Of a DNA stretch of 64,000 nt, positions 51,801 through 56,479 are shown one piece after another (positions within the stretch are counted from its first letter, which is position 1; each line of letters opens with the position of its first letter). Both the position numbers and the translations under genes were made by a program. This DNA is from Ctena decussata (lineage: Eukaryota > Mollusca > Bivalvia > Lucinida > Lucinidae). The notes beneath the pieces were generated by a model. That model had not been told where the DNA came from. It saw nothing but the letters and a program-made list of their open reading frames with translations, and did no database searches. The stretch lies in contig OZ022513.1 in assembly GCA_963989385.1 (NCBI GenBank), positions 23,439,928 through 23,503,927 on the forward strand, written 5' to 3'.

Positions 51801-52032
51801 GACTGGGCGGATGCTCAGGCTGATCTGAGTCTATGCTGGGTGCACAGGCTACTTTGTTGGTTTTGTCGTTCGCAACTCACAAATTGATTTCTTTATCTTT
51901 TCACAGGACATAGCTTTTAAAGTAGTGAACAAAGAATGGGAACACTCATACAAAAGAGGATTCCGCTGTCAGTTTGCCAACAATATCATGCAGCTATGGT
52001 TCCACTTCAAACGCTATAGATATAGAAGATAG
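21726..52032 (+). CDS. CACTIN: CACTIN, complete, 20 coding exons, 740 aa
   Basis: The join of 20 exons (listed separately) totals 2223 nt including the TAG stop; every intron is GT-AG and phases agree throughout. The 740-residue product is close to the 758 residues of human CACTIN. Layout: RS/K-rich tail (1-120), the PEEKRARRLAKKEAKERK charged segment and MGW..EYMGYTNADNPFGD (about 130-175), coiled charged helices (200-255), mid domain with AKPIDLLAKYISAEDDELAV and LEQGKN (about 256-440), an acidic low-complexity linker (440-570), and the conserved C-terminal domain from KYRPRKPRFFNRVHTGFEWN to the end, LWFHFKRYRYRR. Known for the family: binds the IkB protein Cactus in flies and modulates Toll/Rel signalling; nuclear spliceosome component needed for efficient splicing in vertebrates. 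The ATG has A at -3 and G at +4. The 5' and 3' UTR limits were not determined; no AATAAA lies close to the stop. Confidence 0.96.
22066..22480 (-). mobile_element. LINE fragment 1: reverse-transcriptase C-terminus, minus strand
   Basis: The frame 22476-22135 encodes TLIQRRVARSLI...YKGLRGAASIPINDLVPPS...DIYKSSFFPQTIRDWNSL, typical of the end of LINE ORF2. The 3' end is at the left: ACCAGTAAACAATTCTGATT then CTGA on the minus strand. It lies in CACTIN intron 1. Confidence 0.75.
22481..22664 (+). mobile_element. LINE 3' UTR fragment, plus strand
   Basis: Ends ACCAGTAAACAATTCTGATT then CTG at 22664, an inverted match to the 3' end of fragment 1 at 22066-22092. It appears to be a second truncated copy of the same family in the opposite direction. 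Confidence 0.55.
22741..23320 (+). mobile_element. LINE fragment 2: reverse-transcriptase C-terminus
   Basis: One open frame to the TAA at 23284 encodes ANRTLGFVERNLKTKSPKVR, TAYQTLVRPQLEFASAIWDP, EMVQRRAARWTM, LGWQTLEERRNVARLCLFYK and DSYKYSFFPLAIVQWNALPE. This is the usual C-terminal thumb region of Jockey/CR1-clade LINE ORF2. The 5' part is missing. A poly-T run follows at 23335-23349. Confidence 0.85.
23542..24245 (+). mobile_element. LINE fragment 3: reverse-transcriptase C-terminus, frameshifted
   Basis: LEVLDSSKYLGVTISEDLTC then KKHIDD in one frame is followed, after a shift near 23625, by VNKANKTFGFVRRNLSDCSL to the TAG at 24182. Contains RPRLEYSSTVWDP, ELVQRRAARFVH, LGWESLQHRRY and YKLSFYPRIISDWNRLP. 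Closely parallel to fragment 2 but a different copy. A short GATA repeat at 23517-23532 separates them. Confidence 0.85.
24382..24505 (+). repeat. GAATTTGCTCC hairpin repeat (family E), copy 1
   Basis: Palindrome GGAAGGAATTTTTTCCTAGA/GGAGCAAATTCTTTCC, then a tail with GAGTTGCTTCCCTTGAAA. Other copies: 26405-26480 (weak), 28230-28345, 40695-40750, 47855-47940, 49010-49095, 49325-49465, 52715-52870, 55130-55280. Confidence 0.65.
24801..24890 (+). CDS. CACTIN: CACTIN exon 2
   Basis: Acceptor TTTTGTAG, donor GTACTT (weak). Encodes KYQSSDSTSESRSRSRSRER and a run of Lys/Arg; continues the RS tail in phase 2. Confidence 0.85.
24980..25217. mobile_element. foldback MITE family B, well preserved
   Basis: Ends GAGCCGCGACATGAGAAAAC and TTTTTGTCGTGTCGCGGCTC, with GTGCGCCCAGCGCAGACTCA then GATCAGCCTGGGC and inverse inside. 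In CACTIN intron 2. Confidence 0.85.
25768..25905 (+). CDS. CACTIN: CACTIN exon 3
   Basis: Acceptor ACTTTGTAG, donor GTAAGT. Encodes RSPKHKHKKSRHRDSDSSDD through RRPTEEEMAILKEEAK. Phase 2 on both sides. Confidence 0.9.
26685..28168 (+). mobile_element. HINE-like element with about 440 bp core units
   Basis: Three units starting near 26680, 27133 and 27570, each with AAGGTCAAGGTCATT, CACATGACCAAGATGG and CCTTGAAACTTGGTATGTAG. The 3' end is GGTGAGCTACAGGACCATTG then GTCCTCTGG at 28168, followed by T: hairpin AGGACC-ATT-GGTCCT plus CTGG. The 5' hairpin was not located. In CACTIN intron 3. Confidence 0.65.
28411..28480 (+). CDS. CACTIN: CACTIN exon 4
   Basis: Acceptor GCTACTACAG, donor GTTAGA. 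Encodes KRRKEILKATEGPEEKRARR then LAKK, matching the highly conserved PEEKRARRLAKK of CACTIN. Ends in phase 0. Confidence 0.94.
28772..28925. mobile_element. palindromic MITE family C, copy 2
   Basis: AGGTTATAAAACTTAAGTAC, AAAATAAAGCACACTGATTG, centre GAGCATGTGCTC, then the inverse and AAATTTTATAACCTCGAACC. Matches 7826-7980. In CACTIN intron 4. Confidence 0.78.
29109..29162 (+). CDS. CACTIN: CACTIN exon 5
   Basis: Acceptor TGTTTTAG, donor GTAAGA. Eighteen codons, EAKERKRKEKMGWDQEYM, a near-exact match to the family. Confidence 0.95.
29191..29354. mobile_element. foldback MITE family A copy
   Basis: CCAGAGCTCCAGATAAAAGG at the left, GTGACCCCTCATTTGAACTG then TCTCTCTGAGACAGTTC in the centre, CCCCTTCTTATCTGGAACG at the right. 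In CACTIN intron 5. Confidence 0.75.
30071..30270. mobile_element. foldback MITE family A, diverged copy
   Basis: TGTGACTCCTCAGTAGAACT...ACTAATGAGTGGTCAAAACA in the middle; right end ACCCCTTTTTATGTGGAGCA then CTG. In CACTIN intron 5, close upstream of the exon 6 acceptor repeat. Confidence 0.6.
30386..30532 (+). CDS. CACTIN: CACTIN exon 6
   Basis: Acceptor CTATATGTAG, donor GTAAGA, 49 codons. Encodes GYTNADNPFGDEHLLDTFVW followed by a charged helix. The roughly 56 bp before the acceptor is a dispersed repeat shared with intron 13. Confidence 0.95.
30565..31343 (+). mobile_element. HINE/pearl-like element in CACTIN intron 6
   Basis: Starts TTATTATGCCCCATGACAAT. Three units contain GGTCAAGTTYGATGTTGGGT then TATTGTGGGAGTTATGGCCC. 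It ends GGGGGCATCCGTGTCCTGTG then GACATATTCTAG at 31343, followed by T. The core is the same family as 15373-16946. C runs at 30984-30997 and 31026-31040 and a C-rich block to 31180. Confidence 0.82.
31456..31527 (+). CDS. CACTIN: CACTIN exon 7
   Basis: Acceptor AATTACAG, donor GTATGT. Encodes RELEKVKKRRLERERELDER then DRER, a charged coiled-coil-like helix. Confidence 0.9.
31890..33797. mobile_element. middle element M, inserted in L and itself interrupted
   Basis: Left part CAGTAGAATTTCAGCGGCTC then TAACCCTGATGGCTCG. Right part has GGCTAGAACT strings and GCCTTTGAAGTTCTGTTG; the outer ends are imperfect inverted repeats (CAGTAGAATTTCA versus CAACAGAACTTCAAA on the other strand). Element F lies inside it. 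Confidence 0.4.
31925..33654 (+). mobile_element. inner HINE/pearl-like element F
   Basis: Starts TTATCCCCCGCTGAAGGCGG then AGGGATATAG and a GTCCGTCCGTCC leader. About seven units of about 148 bp with CATAACTAAGTAACCA, CATGAAACTTA and GAGTTATTGCCCTTTAATGG. Ends GGCGGGGGATATAAATTCAC then CGAATTTGCTTG (33654): stem AAATTC-ACC-GAATTT followed by CTTG. Confidence 0.72.
34734..34815 (+). repeat. dispersed 90 bp repeat, copy 2
   Basis: TCAATTCTCATATCGACGTT ... GGGGCGCCGAGCGTCCGTCC; partner of 17946-18036. It ends about 35 bp before the CACTIN exon 8 acceptor. Confidence 0.5.
34851..34913 (+). CDS. CACTIN: CACTIN exon 8
   Basis: Acceptor TTTTAAACAG, donor GTAAGT. Encodes EQLQRDKEAEYFREWEKQED then T, matching the family REKEAEHFKTWEEQED segment. 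Confidence 0.93.
34920..35990. other. CACTIN intron 8: minor repeats only
   Basis: A palindromic GATCAGACTGTGGTCC...AGGAGCAGTCTAATC string at 35163-35200 belongs to the repeat also seen at 45160-45200. GGACTCAGTTGTTCAAAAG...TTGGGCCC (35645-35820) matches the style of 26535-26640. No exon is hidden here as far as I can see. Confidence 0.4.
35997..36051 (+). CDS. CACTIN: CACTIN exon 9
   Basis: Acceptor TTTCTTTTCAG, donor GTAAGG. Encodes FHLQQAKLRSEIRIQDGR, start of the conserved mid domain; ends with one base of an Ala codon. Confidence 0.95.
36066..36288. mobile_element. foldback MITE family B copy
   Basis: CCACGACACAACAAAGCCAA at the left, GCTTTTGTCATGACACGTCT at the right, CTCTGATCAG inside. 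Begins about 15 bp after the exon 9 donor in CACTIN intron 9. Confidence 0.7.
36390..37510 (+). mobile_element. relative of the 60-62 kb element, in CACTIN intron 9
   Basis: After a C run (36409-36426), CTCCAATAAACAAGTGATAA and GAGGGGCCCCAGTGGGATAA match in order the segments at 60610-60735. Further on, TTTACAAGAACTGACACTGT and AGTTTTGTTGGTTATAGA match 61382-61420. An A-rich block lies at 36655-36790. Termini were not resolved. Confidence 0.45.
38205..38320. repeat. small hairpin MITE, copy 3 (inverted)
   Basis: GATCCACCTCATCAGGATCT ... GTTTGCCCTCTAGTCTTTGA then ATTCTCA is the reverse of the unit at 1438-1550, with one palindrome arm partly lost. Confidence 0.6.
38510..38598 (+). CDS. CACTIN: CACTIN exon 10
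   Basis: Acceptor ATATTTCAG, donor GTAAGT. Encodes AKPIDLLAKYISAEDDELAV then EMHEPYTYLY; one of the strongest matches to the family. Confidence 0.96.
38890..39020 (+). mobile_element. HINE-like 5' fragment
   Basis: TTTTTAGCTCACCTGGCACA begins like the TAGCTCACCTGAA 5' end of the element at 41334. No tandem units or 3' end remain; a family B MITE follows directly. Confidence 0.45.
39038..39276. mobile_element. foldback MITE family B, well preserved
   Basis: TGAGCCACGACACGAGAAAA and TTGTCATGTCGCGGCTCA, with CTCAGATCAGCCTGGGCATC and inverse. In CACTIN intron 10. Confidence 0.85.
39627..39780 (+). CDS. CACTIN: CACTIN exon 11
   Basis: Acceptor GTCTTCAG, donor GTATGT. Encodes GLTITDLEDLLEDIKVYLEL through EQGKNTEYWRDIVTVTTDEL and KLRKMESSSK; mid domain. 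Ends with one base of an Asp codon. Confidence 0.95.
40228..40371 (+). CDS. CACTIN: CACTIN exon 12
   Basis: Acceptor TTTTTTTAG at 40227. The next AG, seven bases on, would shift the frame into a stop, which fixes this choice. Encodes DFRDRREGINQSVTDEVTSV then FKGKTTSQL and a basic helix. Donor GTATGT. Confidence 0.93.
40896..41005 (+). CDS. CACTIN: CACTIN exon 13
   Basis: Acceptor ATTTTTCAG, donor GTATTT. Encodes GYWESLVQQLKAHMAKTRLR then ERHQEVLRHKLFKLKQE, the conserved end of the mid domain. Phase 0 at the end. Confidence 0.95.
41334..41745 (+). mobile_element. HINE-like element, 5' end and about two units
   Basis: TTTAGCTCACCTGAACCATG then GGCTCAGGGTGAGCTATTG forms the 5' hairpin, followed by a GTCTTTCGTCGTCC leader. 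Units contain TTTGGTATGWAGYATTG and CCAAGTTTGTTCAAATRGTG. No 3' end; another repeat takes over before the exon 14 acceptor. Confidence 0.65.
41811..41989 (+). CDS. CACTIN: CACTIN exon 14
   Basis: Acceptor TTTTCTGCAG, donor GTAAGA. Begins QGIESEPLFP (conserved), then a Ser/Thr/Pro- and Glu-rich linker with two REGTP motifs (PREGTPKGKSREGTPD). The upstream acceptor region is repeat-derived, like that of exon 6. Confidence 0.9.
42810..42955. mobile_element. foldback MITE family A, diverged copy
   Basis: CACATCTTGTGATCCCTCAT then TAGAACCGTCTCAGCAAGAC with the inverse ATGGTTCTACTGATATGTCA. Ends degraded. In CACTIN intron 14, just before exon 15. Confidence 0.55.
42981..43227 (+). CDS. CACTIN: CACTIN exon 15
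   Basis: Acceptor TATAAATAG, donor GTAGGT. Acidic linker with DDGDNDDAILTEADLVEEED, then SVLDYNAGGYSPKL, matching the family DDYDAGRYSPRLL. Longest exon, 82 codons plus one base. Confidence 0.93.
43539..43774. mobile_element. foldback MITE family B copy
   Basis: TGAGCCACAACACAACAAAA and TTGGTTTTGTTGTGGTGTGG with CTCAGATCAGCC inside. In CACTIN intron 15. Confidence 0.7.
43810..43915. repeat. short foldback repeat family D copy
   Basis: CAAAAACAAGCCCCTAAAAT then CTATGTCCATCTTGTAAGAT and an inverse arm ending GGATTGCTTTTGAAGGG. Resembles 7700-7800 and the split copy around 10819 and 13262. Confidence 0.5.
43975..44130 (+). CDS. CACTIN: CACTIN exon 16
   Basis: Acceptor CTAATTTTAG, donor GTGAGT. 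Encodes KKAKEGMNDDEAQFSVEFPV through DKYRPRKPRFFNRVHT, the start of the C-terminal CACTIN domain. A HINE-like element begins about 20 bp after the donor. Confidence 0.96.
44144..45065 (+). mobile_element. HINE/pearl-like element in CACTIN intron 16
   Basis: TTTATGCCCCCGTGACGATA then GTCAGGGGGCAT (5' hairpin), a (CTGT)n/(CCGT)n leader, and about four units of about 175-180 bp with GTGTAATCAACTCCTCCCAC and GGACATATTGAAGATGTGCA. The 3' end is GGGGGCATCATTAGTGTCTT then ACAGACACAATTTTCTAG. It starts about 14-20 bp after the exon 16 donor GTGAGT. Confidence 0.85.
45936..47047. mobile_element. hAT-like nonautonomous element
   Basis: Left end TAGGGGTGCACGATATTACC, right end GATACCCACCCCTA (inverse TAGGGGTGGGTATC). 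Flanks TTTCAGTT and CTTAAGTT match at six of eight positions, compatible with an old 8 bp duplication as made by hAT elements. Subterminal ATATCG/CGATA strings at both ends. No transposase frame. Confidence 0.55.
47248..47331 (+). CDS. CACTIN: CACTIN exon 17
   Basis: Acceptor GATATTTTCAG, donor GTAAGT. Encodes GFEWNKYNQTHYDIDNPPPK then IVQGYKFN, almost identical to the vertebrate protein. Confidence 0.97.
47396..48053. mobile_element. AGGGTTGCCAC element, copy 1 (hosting MITE B and the family E hairpin)
   Basis: Left end CCAGGGTTGCCACAGTCAGG and right end GTGGCAACCCTG. The interior has repeated TCAGGGAA strings. A family B MITE is inserted at 47424-47663, and a GAATTTGCTCY hairpin sits at 47855-47940 at the same place as in copy 2 (48795-49176). 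In CACTIN intron 17. Confidence 0.65.
47424..47663. mobile_element. foldback MITE family B, best preserved
   Basis: GAGCCGCGACACGAGAAAAC and TTTTGTCGCGTCGCGGCTC. Inner GACTCTGATCAGACTGGGCG then GATGCCCAGGCTGATC. Splits the left end of the AGGGTTGCCAC element. Confidence 0.88.
48317..48537. mobile_element. foldback MITE family B, diverged copy
   Basis: GACCTGCGACATGATAAAAC and TTGGTTTGGACATGTCACGT then CTC. In CACTIN intron 17, about 70 bp before the exon 18 acceptor. Confidence 0.65.
48609..48659 (+). CDS. CACTIN: CACTIN exon 18
   Basis: Acceptor ATATTTTCAG, donor GTAAGT. Seventeen codons, IFYPDLIDKTQTPEYTV. Confidence 0.95.
48795..49176. mobile_element. AGGGTTGCCAC element, copy 2
   Basis: AGGGCTGCCACAGTCAGGG at the left, AAGTGGCAACCCTT at the right, several TCAGGGAAA strings, and the hairpin GAATTTGCTCTCTCAAGGAG at 49040-49060. 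In CACTIN intron 18. Confidence 0.6.
49642..49704 (+). CDS. CACTIN: CACTIN exon 19
   Basis: Acceptor CTTATTTCAG, donor GTAAGT. Twenty-one codons containing TPIEDSPDFAVLKFHAGPPY then E. Confidence 0.96.
49791..50120 (+). mobile_element. HINE-like element, 5' end and partial units
   Basis: TTTTTATGCCCCCAAAGGGA then GGCATATTAAAATGGCAC, leader CTGTCTGTCTGAATGTCTGT. Units have CAAGGTCACAATCATTGG. The 3' end is lost. Related to 57431-58349. In CACTIN intron 19. Confidence 0.65.
50190..50433. repeat. MITE B left part and a second dispersed repeat
   Basis: TGAGGCGCGGCACAAGAAAA ... GACTCAGATCAG is the left half of a family B MITE. From 50283, TCTAAAAAGAGTTCCTTCAT then GAGCAGAGAA through CCTCATCAGTGACCCTGAAA matches the sequence at 45735-45880. 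The right half of a family B MITE lies at 51700-51880, beyond the HINE at 50433-51681. Confidence 0.55.
50433..51681 (+). mobile_element. HINE/pearl-like element in CACTIN intron 19, seven units
   Basis: Starts TTTTTGTCGAGCCCGCTTGC. Seven units of about 163 bp with GAGCCATAACTTCTACATTT, TTGGCACAATTGTTCTCCTT and CCAAGGTCAAGGTCACACTT. Ends GGGCTCGACCAGTTGTCCCT then GGACAACCTTCTAG at 51681, followed by T. GTCGAGCCC/GGGCTCGAC are the subterminal inverted repeats. Confidence 0.87.
51907..52032 (+). CDS. CACTIN: CACTIN exon 20 (terminal coding exon)
   Basis: Acceptor TCTTTTCACAG; encodes DIAFKVVNKEWEHSYKRGFR, then CQFANNIMQLWFHFKRYRYR, R and TAG at 52030-52032. The C-terminus is nearly invariant in the family. 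Two decayed copies of this exon follow at 52330-52600. A foldback MITE fragment ends about 28 bp before the acceptor. Confidence 0.97.
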   Translation, partial: DIAFKVVNKEWEHSYKRGFRCQFANNIMQLWFHFKRYRYRR

Positions 52033-52104
52033 TGTTTGCTTATTTATTGGTGTCATTATTATGGTTCTTCAGTGGGCCCATGGCAGACTGCTCCGAAGCA
52101 TGGG

Positions 52105-52320
52105 TTTAAATAAGATACGGCAACAGGGATAATTTAAGGATTATTTTCCATATATCTCCATAAGTACATATTTTGTGACTCCACATTAGAACTGTCTCGC
52201 TGAGACAGTTCTGATGTCTCGCTGAGATAGTTCTGATGAGGGGTCACAACATATGTTTTTATGAAGAAATAAGAAAAAATGTCTCAGAATTATCCTCAAA
52301 ACTCAGCCTTACCTGGAGAT
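52105..52320. mobile_element. foldback MITE family A between CACTIN exon 20 and its decayed copy
   Basis: ACTGTCTCGCTGAGACAGTT then CTGATG, GAGGGGTCACAACATATG and ATAAT near both ends. The central GTCTCGCTGAGAYAGTTCTG segment is present twice. Right terminus ACCTGGAGATCT. Confidence 0.7.
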
Positions 52321-52329
52321 CTACCAAAG

Positions 52330-52510
52330 GATGCTTGGAATGGGAACATTTGTGCAAGAGAAGATTCGGATGCCAGTTTTTCAACAATATTATGCTGCTG
52401 TGGTTCCACTTTAAACGCTATAGATACAGGAAATAGTGTTTGCTTATTCATTGGTATCATTATTATGGTTCTTCAGCCGCCCATGGCAGAATGCTCCTAA
52501 TGAGGCTTGC
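52330..52510 (+). pseudogene. decayed copy 2 of CACTIN exon 20 plus its 3' flank
   Basis: From GAATGGGAACA (52338) to the TAG at 52434-52436 the sequence parallels exon 20 codon by codon: EWEHLCKRRFGCQFFNNIML then LWFHFKRYRYRK and stop. Similarity continues into the 3' flank (TAGTGTTTGCTTATT, then the ATTATGGTTCTTCAG stretch). Several replacements hit family-invariant positions (Arg to Gly, Ala to Phe, Gln to Leu). None of the AGs checked upstream gives phase 0, and a foldback MITE separates the copy from the real exon, so it is probably not used as a terminal exon. Confidence 0.85.
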
Positions 52511-52640
52511 AGTGGGAAAATTCATACTTACATTCCGCTGCCAGTTTGCCAGTATTATTCAGGGCTGTTTCCACTTCCAACATTATAGATAACGAAAAGA
52601 CAGTAGTACCTAACTATTGTGCCATTGTTATCGGTGACTT
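52502..52640 (+). pseudogene. decayed copy 3 of CACTIN exon 20
   Basis: GCAGTGGGAAAATTCATAC followed by ATTCCGCTGCCAGTTTGCCA, a gapped middle, then TTTCCACTTCCAACATTATA matches exon 20 in order. The frame is broken by small deletions. The 3' flank (ACTATTGTGCCATTGTTAT) still resembles that of copies 1 and 2. It starts where copy 2's flank ends, so the three copies are in tandem, head to tail. Confidence 0.7.
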
Positions 52641-53785
52641 GCAAAAACTTAAGGTGATTGTCATTTTAACAAAGAGAAACAACTTGTGAGACATCCTATT
52701 TGCTTCCCTTGATGGCATAGCTCTTCCAAAATGGGGTCAACTCATAAAGGAAAGAATTTGCTCGTAGGGGGAGCAAATTCTTTACTTTAAGAGTTGACCC
52801 CAATTGGGAAGTATGGCGAAAACATAAATGGCGGAATTTGTTTCCCCTGAAAGTGTACTCAGTCACCTTAAGATAGAATCCATGCTCCTAAGGAGAGGTC
52901 TGATTAGGGTGTGCATTGTTTGACAAACTGATTTTTTTAAACATGATTTGACAGAAGAAAGAGGCCAGTACAATTTCAAAGTTGAAATATTACATCACAG
53001 AAAATGTTTATGGTTGGAATATTTAGGAAAATGCTGTACACATGAATAGACACGCCTGAAACTACCAAAAGAGTGATTGTTAGATAAACTTTATATGTCT
53101 CACAAGAGAGAAGTGATATTTGGATGAAGATGTTGTTTGTTTTGATTCAAAAAGTATTAGCACACTTGGTTCTAAGGGCACTAGAAGACTTAACAAATCC
53201 TGGACTAACATTAAACTAACCCTGTTTTAAACAACAGGCCCTGGTTTAACTGTGTAATTAGTATTAGGGCCAGTTTGTGATAACTAGCAGAAATACAAGA
53301 TAAGTGTTCCATGGAAATTCTGGTATAATATAGACATAGGTCTAAAATTTGTTGCATCCATTATGTTCTTGTCAAAATCAGCCAAAAAGATAGATAAGTA
53401 TTATTGACAAAAATCAAAATGTGAGCCCAGCATAACATTGATTTTAAACAAGAATTCAGCATAAGAATTTCGTGATGAGCAATGTCCTTGGTAAACGAAA
53501 AAAACAGTCTGATGGTGCTTCAGTTGTAACATTAGTGTGTCAGATAATAATGTTGAATAATGTCATATTTATTTCACCTGGGCAGGTTTGATTGCAACTG
53601 TTGACCAAATTTTGTATCAAGATGGACAATGTATGTCACATTCTTGTTTATTTCATACATTTCTGAAGAAAGTAATATCAGACCAGGTAAGAGAATCAGA
53701 TATATCTCAGGTCTTTAGAGGCCAATTTCAATGCCATTAAAAGCAGTTACCCTGTACTAAAGTCATTTTTCAGAGGCAGTGGTCA
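52641..53785. other. 3' flank of CACTIN, mostly unassigned
   Basis: Holds a family E hairpin copy (52715-52870: GAATTTGCTCGTAGGGGGAG and tail TTTCCCCTGAAAGTGTACTC). The remainder to 53785 is AT-rich with no gene, apart from a CTAGAAGACTTAACAAATCC string resembling repeats at 35690 and 40095. Confidence 0.4.
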
Positions 53786-53789
53786 TTGG

Positions 53790-53884
53790 TTTATGAAAGG
53801 AAGCCATTTATTAGGACACTTCGGAAAACTGACCTCATGGTCAGTTTTCCAAAGTGTCCTGGTTAATGGCTTCATTTCATAAAA
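53790..53884. repeat. 95 bp long-stem hairpin
   Basis: TTTATGAAAGGAAGCCATTT then ATTAGGACACTT-GGAAAACTGACC pairs with GGTCAGTTTTCCAAAGTGTC then CTGGTTAATGGCTTCATTTC and ATAAA around a TCAT loop, giving a stem of about 44 bp with few mismatches. Could be a tiny palindromic MITE or a miRNA-precursor-like hairpin. Confidence 0.7.
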
Positions 53885-56479
53885 TGATAGCCTTTGGAAT
53901 AGACGAAGGACATAACTACGGGGTAACTCCGTTTTAGGACATAAAAATCTAACTTTTAAGATCAGAGATATAACTGATTTTCTTATTTGGTTTGAGATAA
54001 TTTTCTTTTGAAAAACAAGCTACTTTTTGTTATAATCATGTGATGATCAACATTGACCATCTTTTATTTTGTGGTTTAAAATAATGTATGTAGAATAATA
54101 TTATCAAAACTGAAAGATTTACTATGTGCATACATGTACATATGAATGTTAAAATGGCTTTTTGTGTATAGTTGTCTATTAATTTAAAAGAGACCTTGAC
54201 CTAATTGTATACTGTAAAAAGTAAAATCAGTCAGTCCACTCAGCTTAGACTGATTAGACTCGTTGCTTTTCATTATCTAAATTCCTCTGTTATTATAGAT
54301 TGTATGTGCCCAAATGGAAGACTCTGATCAGATGTGTTGGCTGATCTAAGTTGTCCATTTTTTGCACATGCCATAAAGTACTTTTCATGCAACACCAGTC
54401 ATATGTAATTGACTCTTGTTATCTCAAACAGTGGTATCTCAAAGTACCATCTTATATCATAGAATATAGTTTTGACATATTTTTCTTTTTTCTTTACATT
54501 TCAACTCCTATTGTGTCTAACTACTGGTCTCTCAAAGTTAATTTTCTGGGACCAGAATTTTTTTGAGATATCATTAGTTTGAAACTACTGGTATCTTGAA
54601 ATAAATGTTCTGGGACCAGAAAATTAAACTTTGAGATATCAGCAGCTGGCAACTTTGAGATATTGAGAGTTGACTGTACTGGAACAATACAAATTTGAAT
54701 TAACATAAAGTTGTTAAATTTATCTCCAAAATGGTACTTAATGGCTGTGCTTGAACATGATATCTGTTGTGTAGAGGTTTAAAATAGCAAACTGGATGGC
54801 AGGAAAACAAGACAACAGCCAATGAAAAGCAACCTTTTGTTATGACGTTTGGTTTCTGAAAGAAAATCACAATATATTTGAGGTTGCAATAGAATTGTCA
54901 ACAACAAACAATAACAGCTAAAAAAGAAAAACAAAAATGGAGTAGCAGGAGAAAGGTTTCCCACAATTTCAATGTTACAGTCTTTTTGGAAATAAATGTT
55001 GACCAAAAACTCATACAATTGACTTTTCATCTTTTAAATGCCAACAGCATTTATAGTGTACAGTTTCATTGTGTTTTTACTAGTTGTCATTTTTGTGTAG
55101 GGTTTATGGATACGTCTCCATGTGTTTCCACCATTACTTCCAAGGGCCTTCTCTTAAAGGAAAGAATTTGCTCCTCCAGGAGCAAATTCTTTCTTTTAAG
55201 AGTTGAGCCCATTGAAATAGGAAGCAAAAATGAAAATGATAGGATTGCTTCCCCTGGAAGTGTACTCATTTGCCTTACCATGCAAATTATCAGCCTGCAC
55301 ATCAACACAGAATGGTCAGAGAATTATTGCATATTTGCATCAACATGGAATTTGGGTGTACTGTATGGTTATGACGTTACAGAAAAGTCCCTTTCCGGCT
55401 CTGGTTTTCATGATTGTATTCATATAGTACATAGCTTTGAGGCAGGGGTACATAGCCTCAAGAGAAAATACTATCTATTACTTTTATCATTTGACTCAAG
55501 TTATTTCAAGATATTCCAAATATCATTGGAAAAGTAGGCCTTAAAGTGCTCATTGGAAAGGGGCATTATGTGCAAACAATGATGGGTTTTGCTTTTTTTG
55601 TCATCTTTAAATCTTCTGATGGCATTTTATATTGGTATTGATTCGTGTGAATATATCTTTGATAGGTTTAAAGTAATGAAGCAGACAAAAATTCAAAGCT
55701 GAGAACATTAACAATGAGATAATTCTCTGTAAAATGGAAGTTAGCTTGTAGTTCTTGTGCCTTGTAGACCTTTTGATGATGCTTAATATTTACGTATAGT
55801 TTCATGAAAATATCTTTGAGTGCTCCTGAGTGATGGAGCAGGCATTTCCATATAAAATAGTAATCTGTCAAGAATGAAAATGAAGTTACAGTTCTTGATA
55901 TTTGCAAATCATCTGACCCTGTTTTAAATTGGTAGTCAGTGTTTTGAAAGTTCCTTCAACCAATCTAATGTTACAGAGCAGAAACAAATTTTACACAATT
56001 TTCATATTAAATGTCACAAAGAAATAAAATTCTAGTAAAAATGAAATTGCAGTTATAAATAATTCTTGTTCTTTTTATTTCATCTGATGATGGTAAATAC
56101 TATAAATTAATCCTATTAAACGCCCCAGGGGCATTGTATTTTATGAAAGGGGGCCATTATTTAGAACCTAGAGAGTAGCAAACCAGCCACTGCCAAAATA
56201 CTTCTAATAAACAGTATTAAGGTGAATGGATATACCTACAGAGTAACAATTCCACTAATTTGCTTTTTGGCCTCCCTTCTCAGTAGGGGTCTTACCTTTA
56301 AGAGTTGACTCCATGTCAAAGAGCTACCTTATTAGAAAAGCAAACAGGAATTTATGCAAGTTAATATAACGCTTTTTTCGGAAAAGAGGTAGGGGGTGTT
56401 TATTAGAGCAGGGGCATTTATTAGGATTAATAGGGTACTTGTTAGGATTAATATGGTACTTGTATAAGGCATTGTGAAA
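53885..56479. other. intergenic, no gene recognised
   Basis: Contains short repeated CTTTGAGATATC/TCTCAAAGTTAATTTTCTGG strings (54430-54670), also seen at 26060-26240, and a family E hairpin with tail at 55130-55280. The 183-codon frame 54986-55537 runs through that hairpin and shows no protein features I recognise. Confidence 0.4.

Noticed and set aside
52236..52436. Copy 2 of exon 20 as a functional alternative terminal exon
   Set aside because: The AGs checked upstream do not give phase 0 and conserved residues have changed; kept as a pseudogene unless transcripts show otherwise.
54986..55537. 183-codon open frame, the second longest in the window
   Set aside because: It runs through a palindromic family E repeat and its tail, has no recognisable domain, and composition looks like translated AT-rich repeat.
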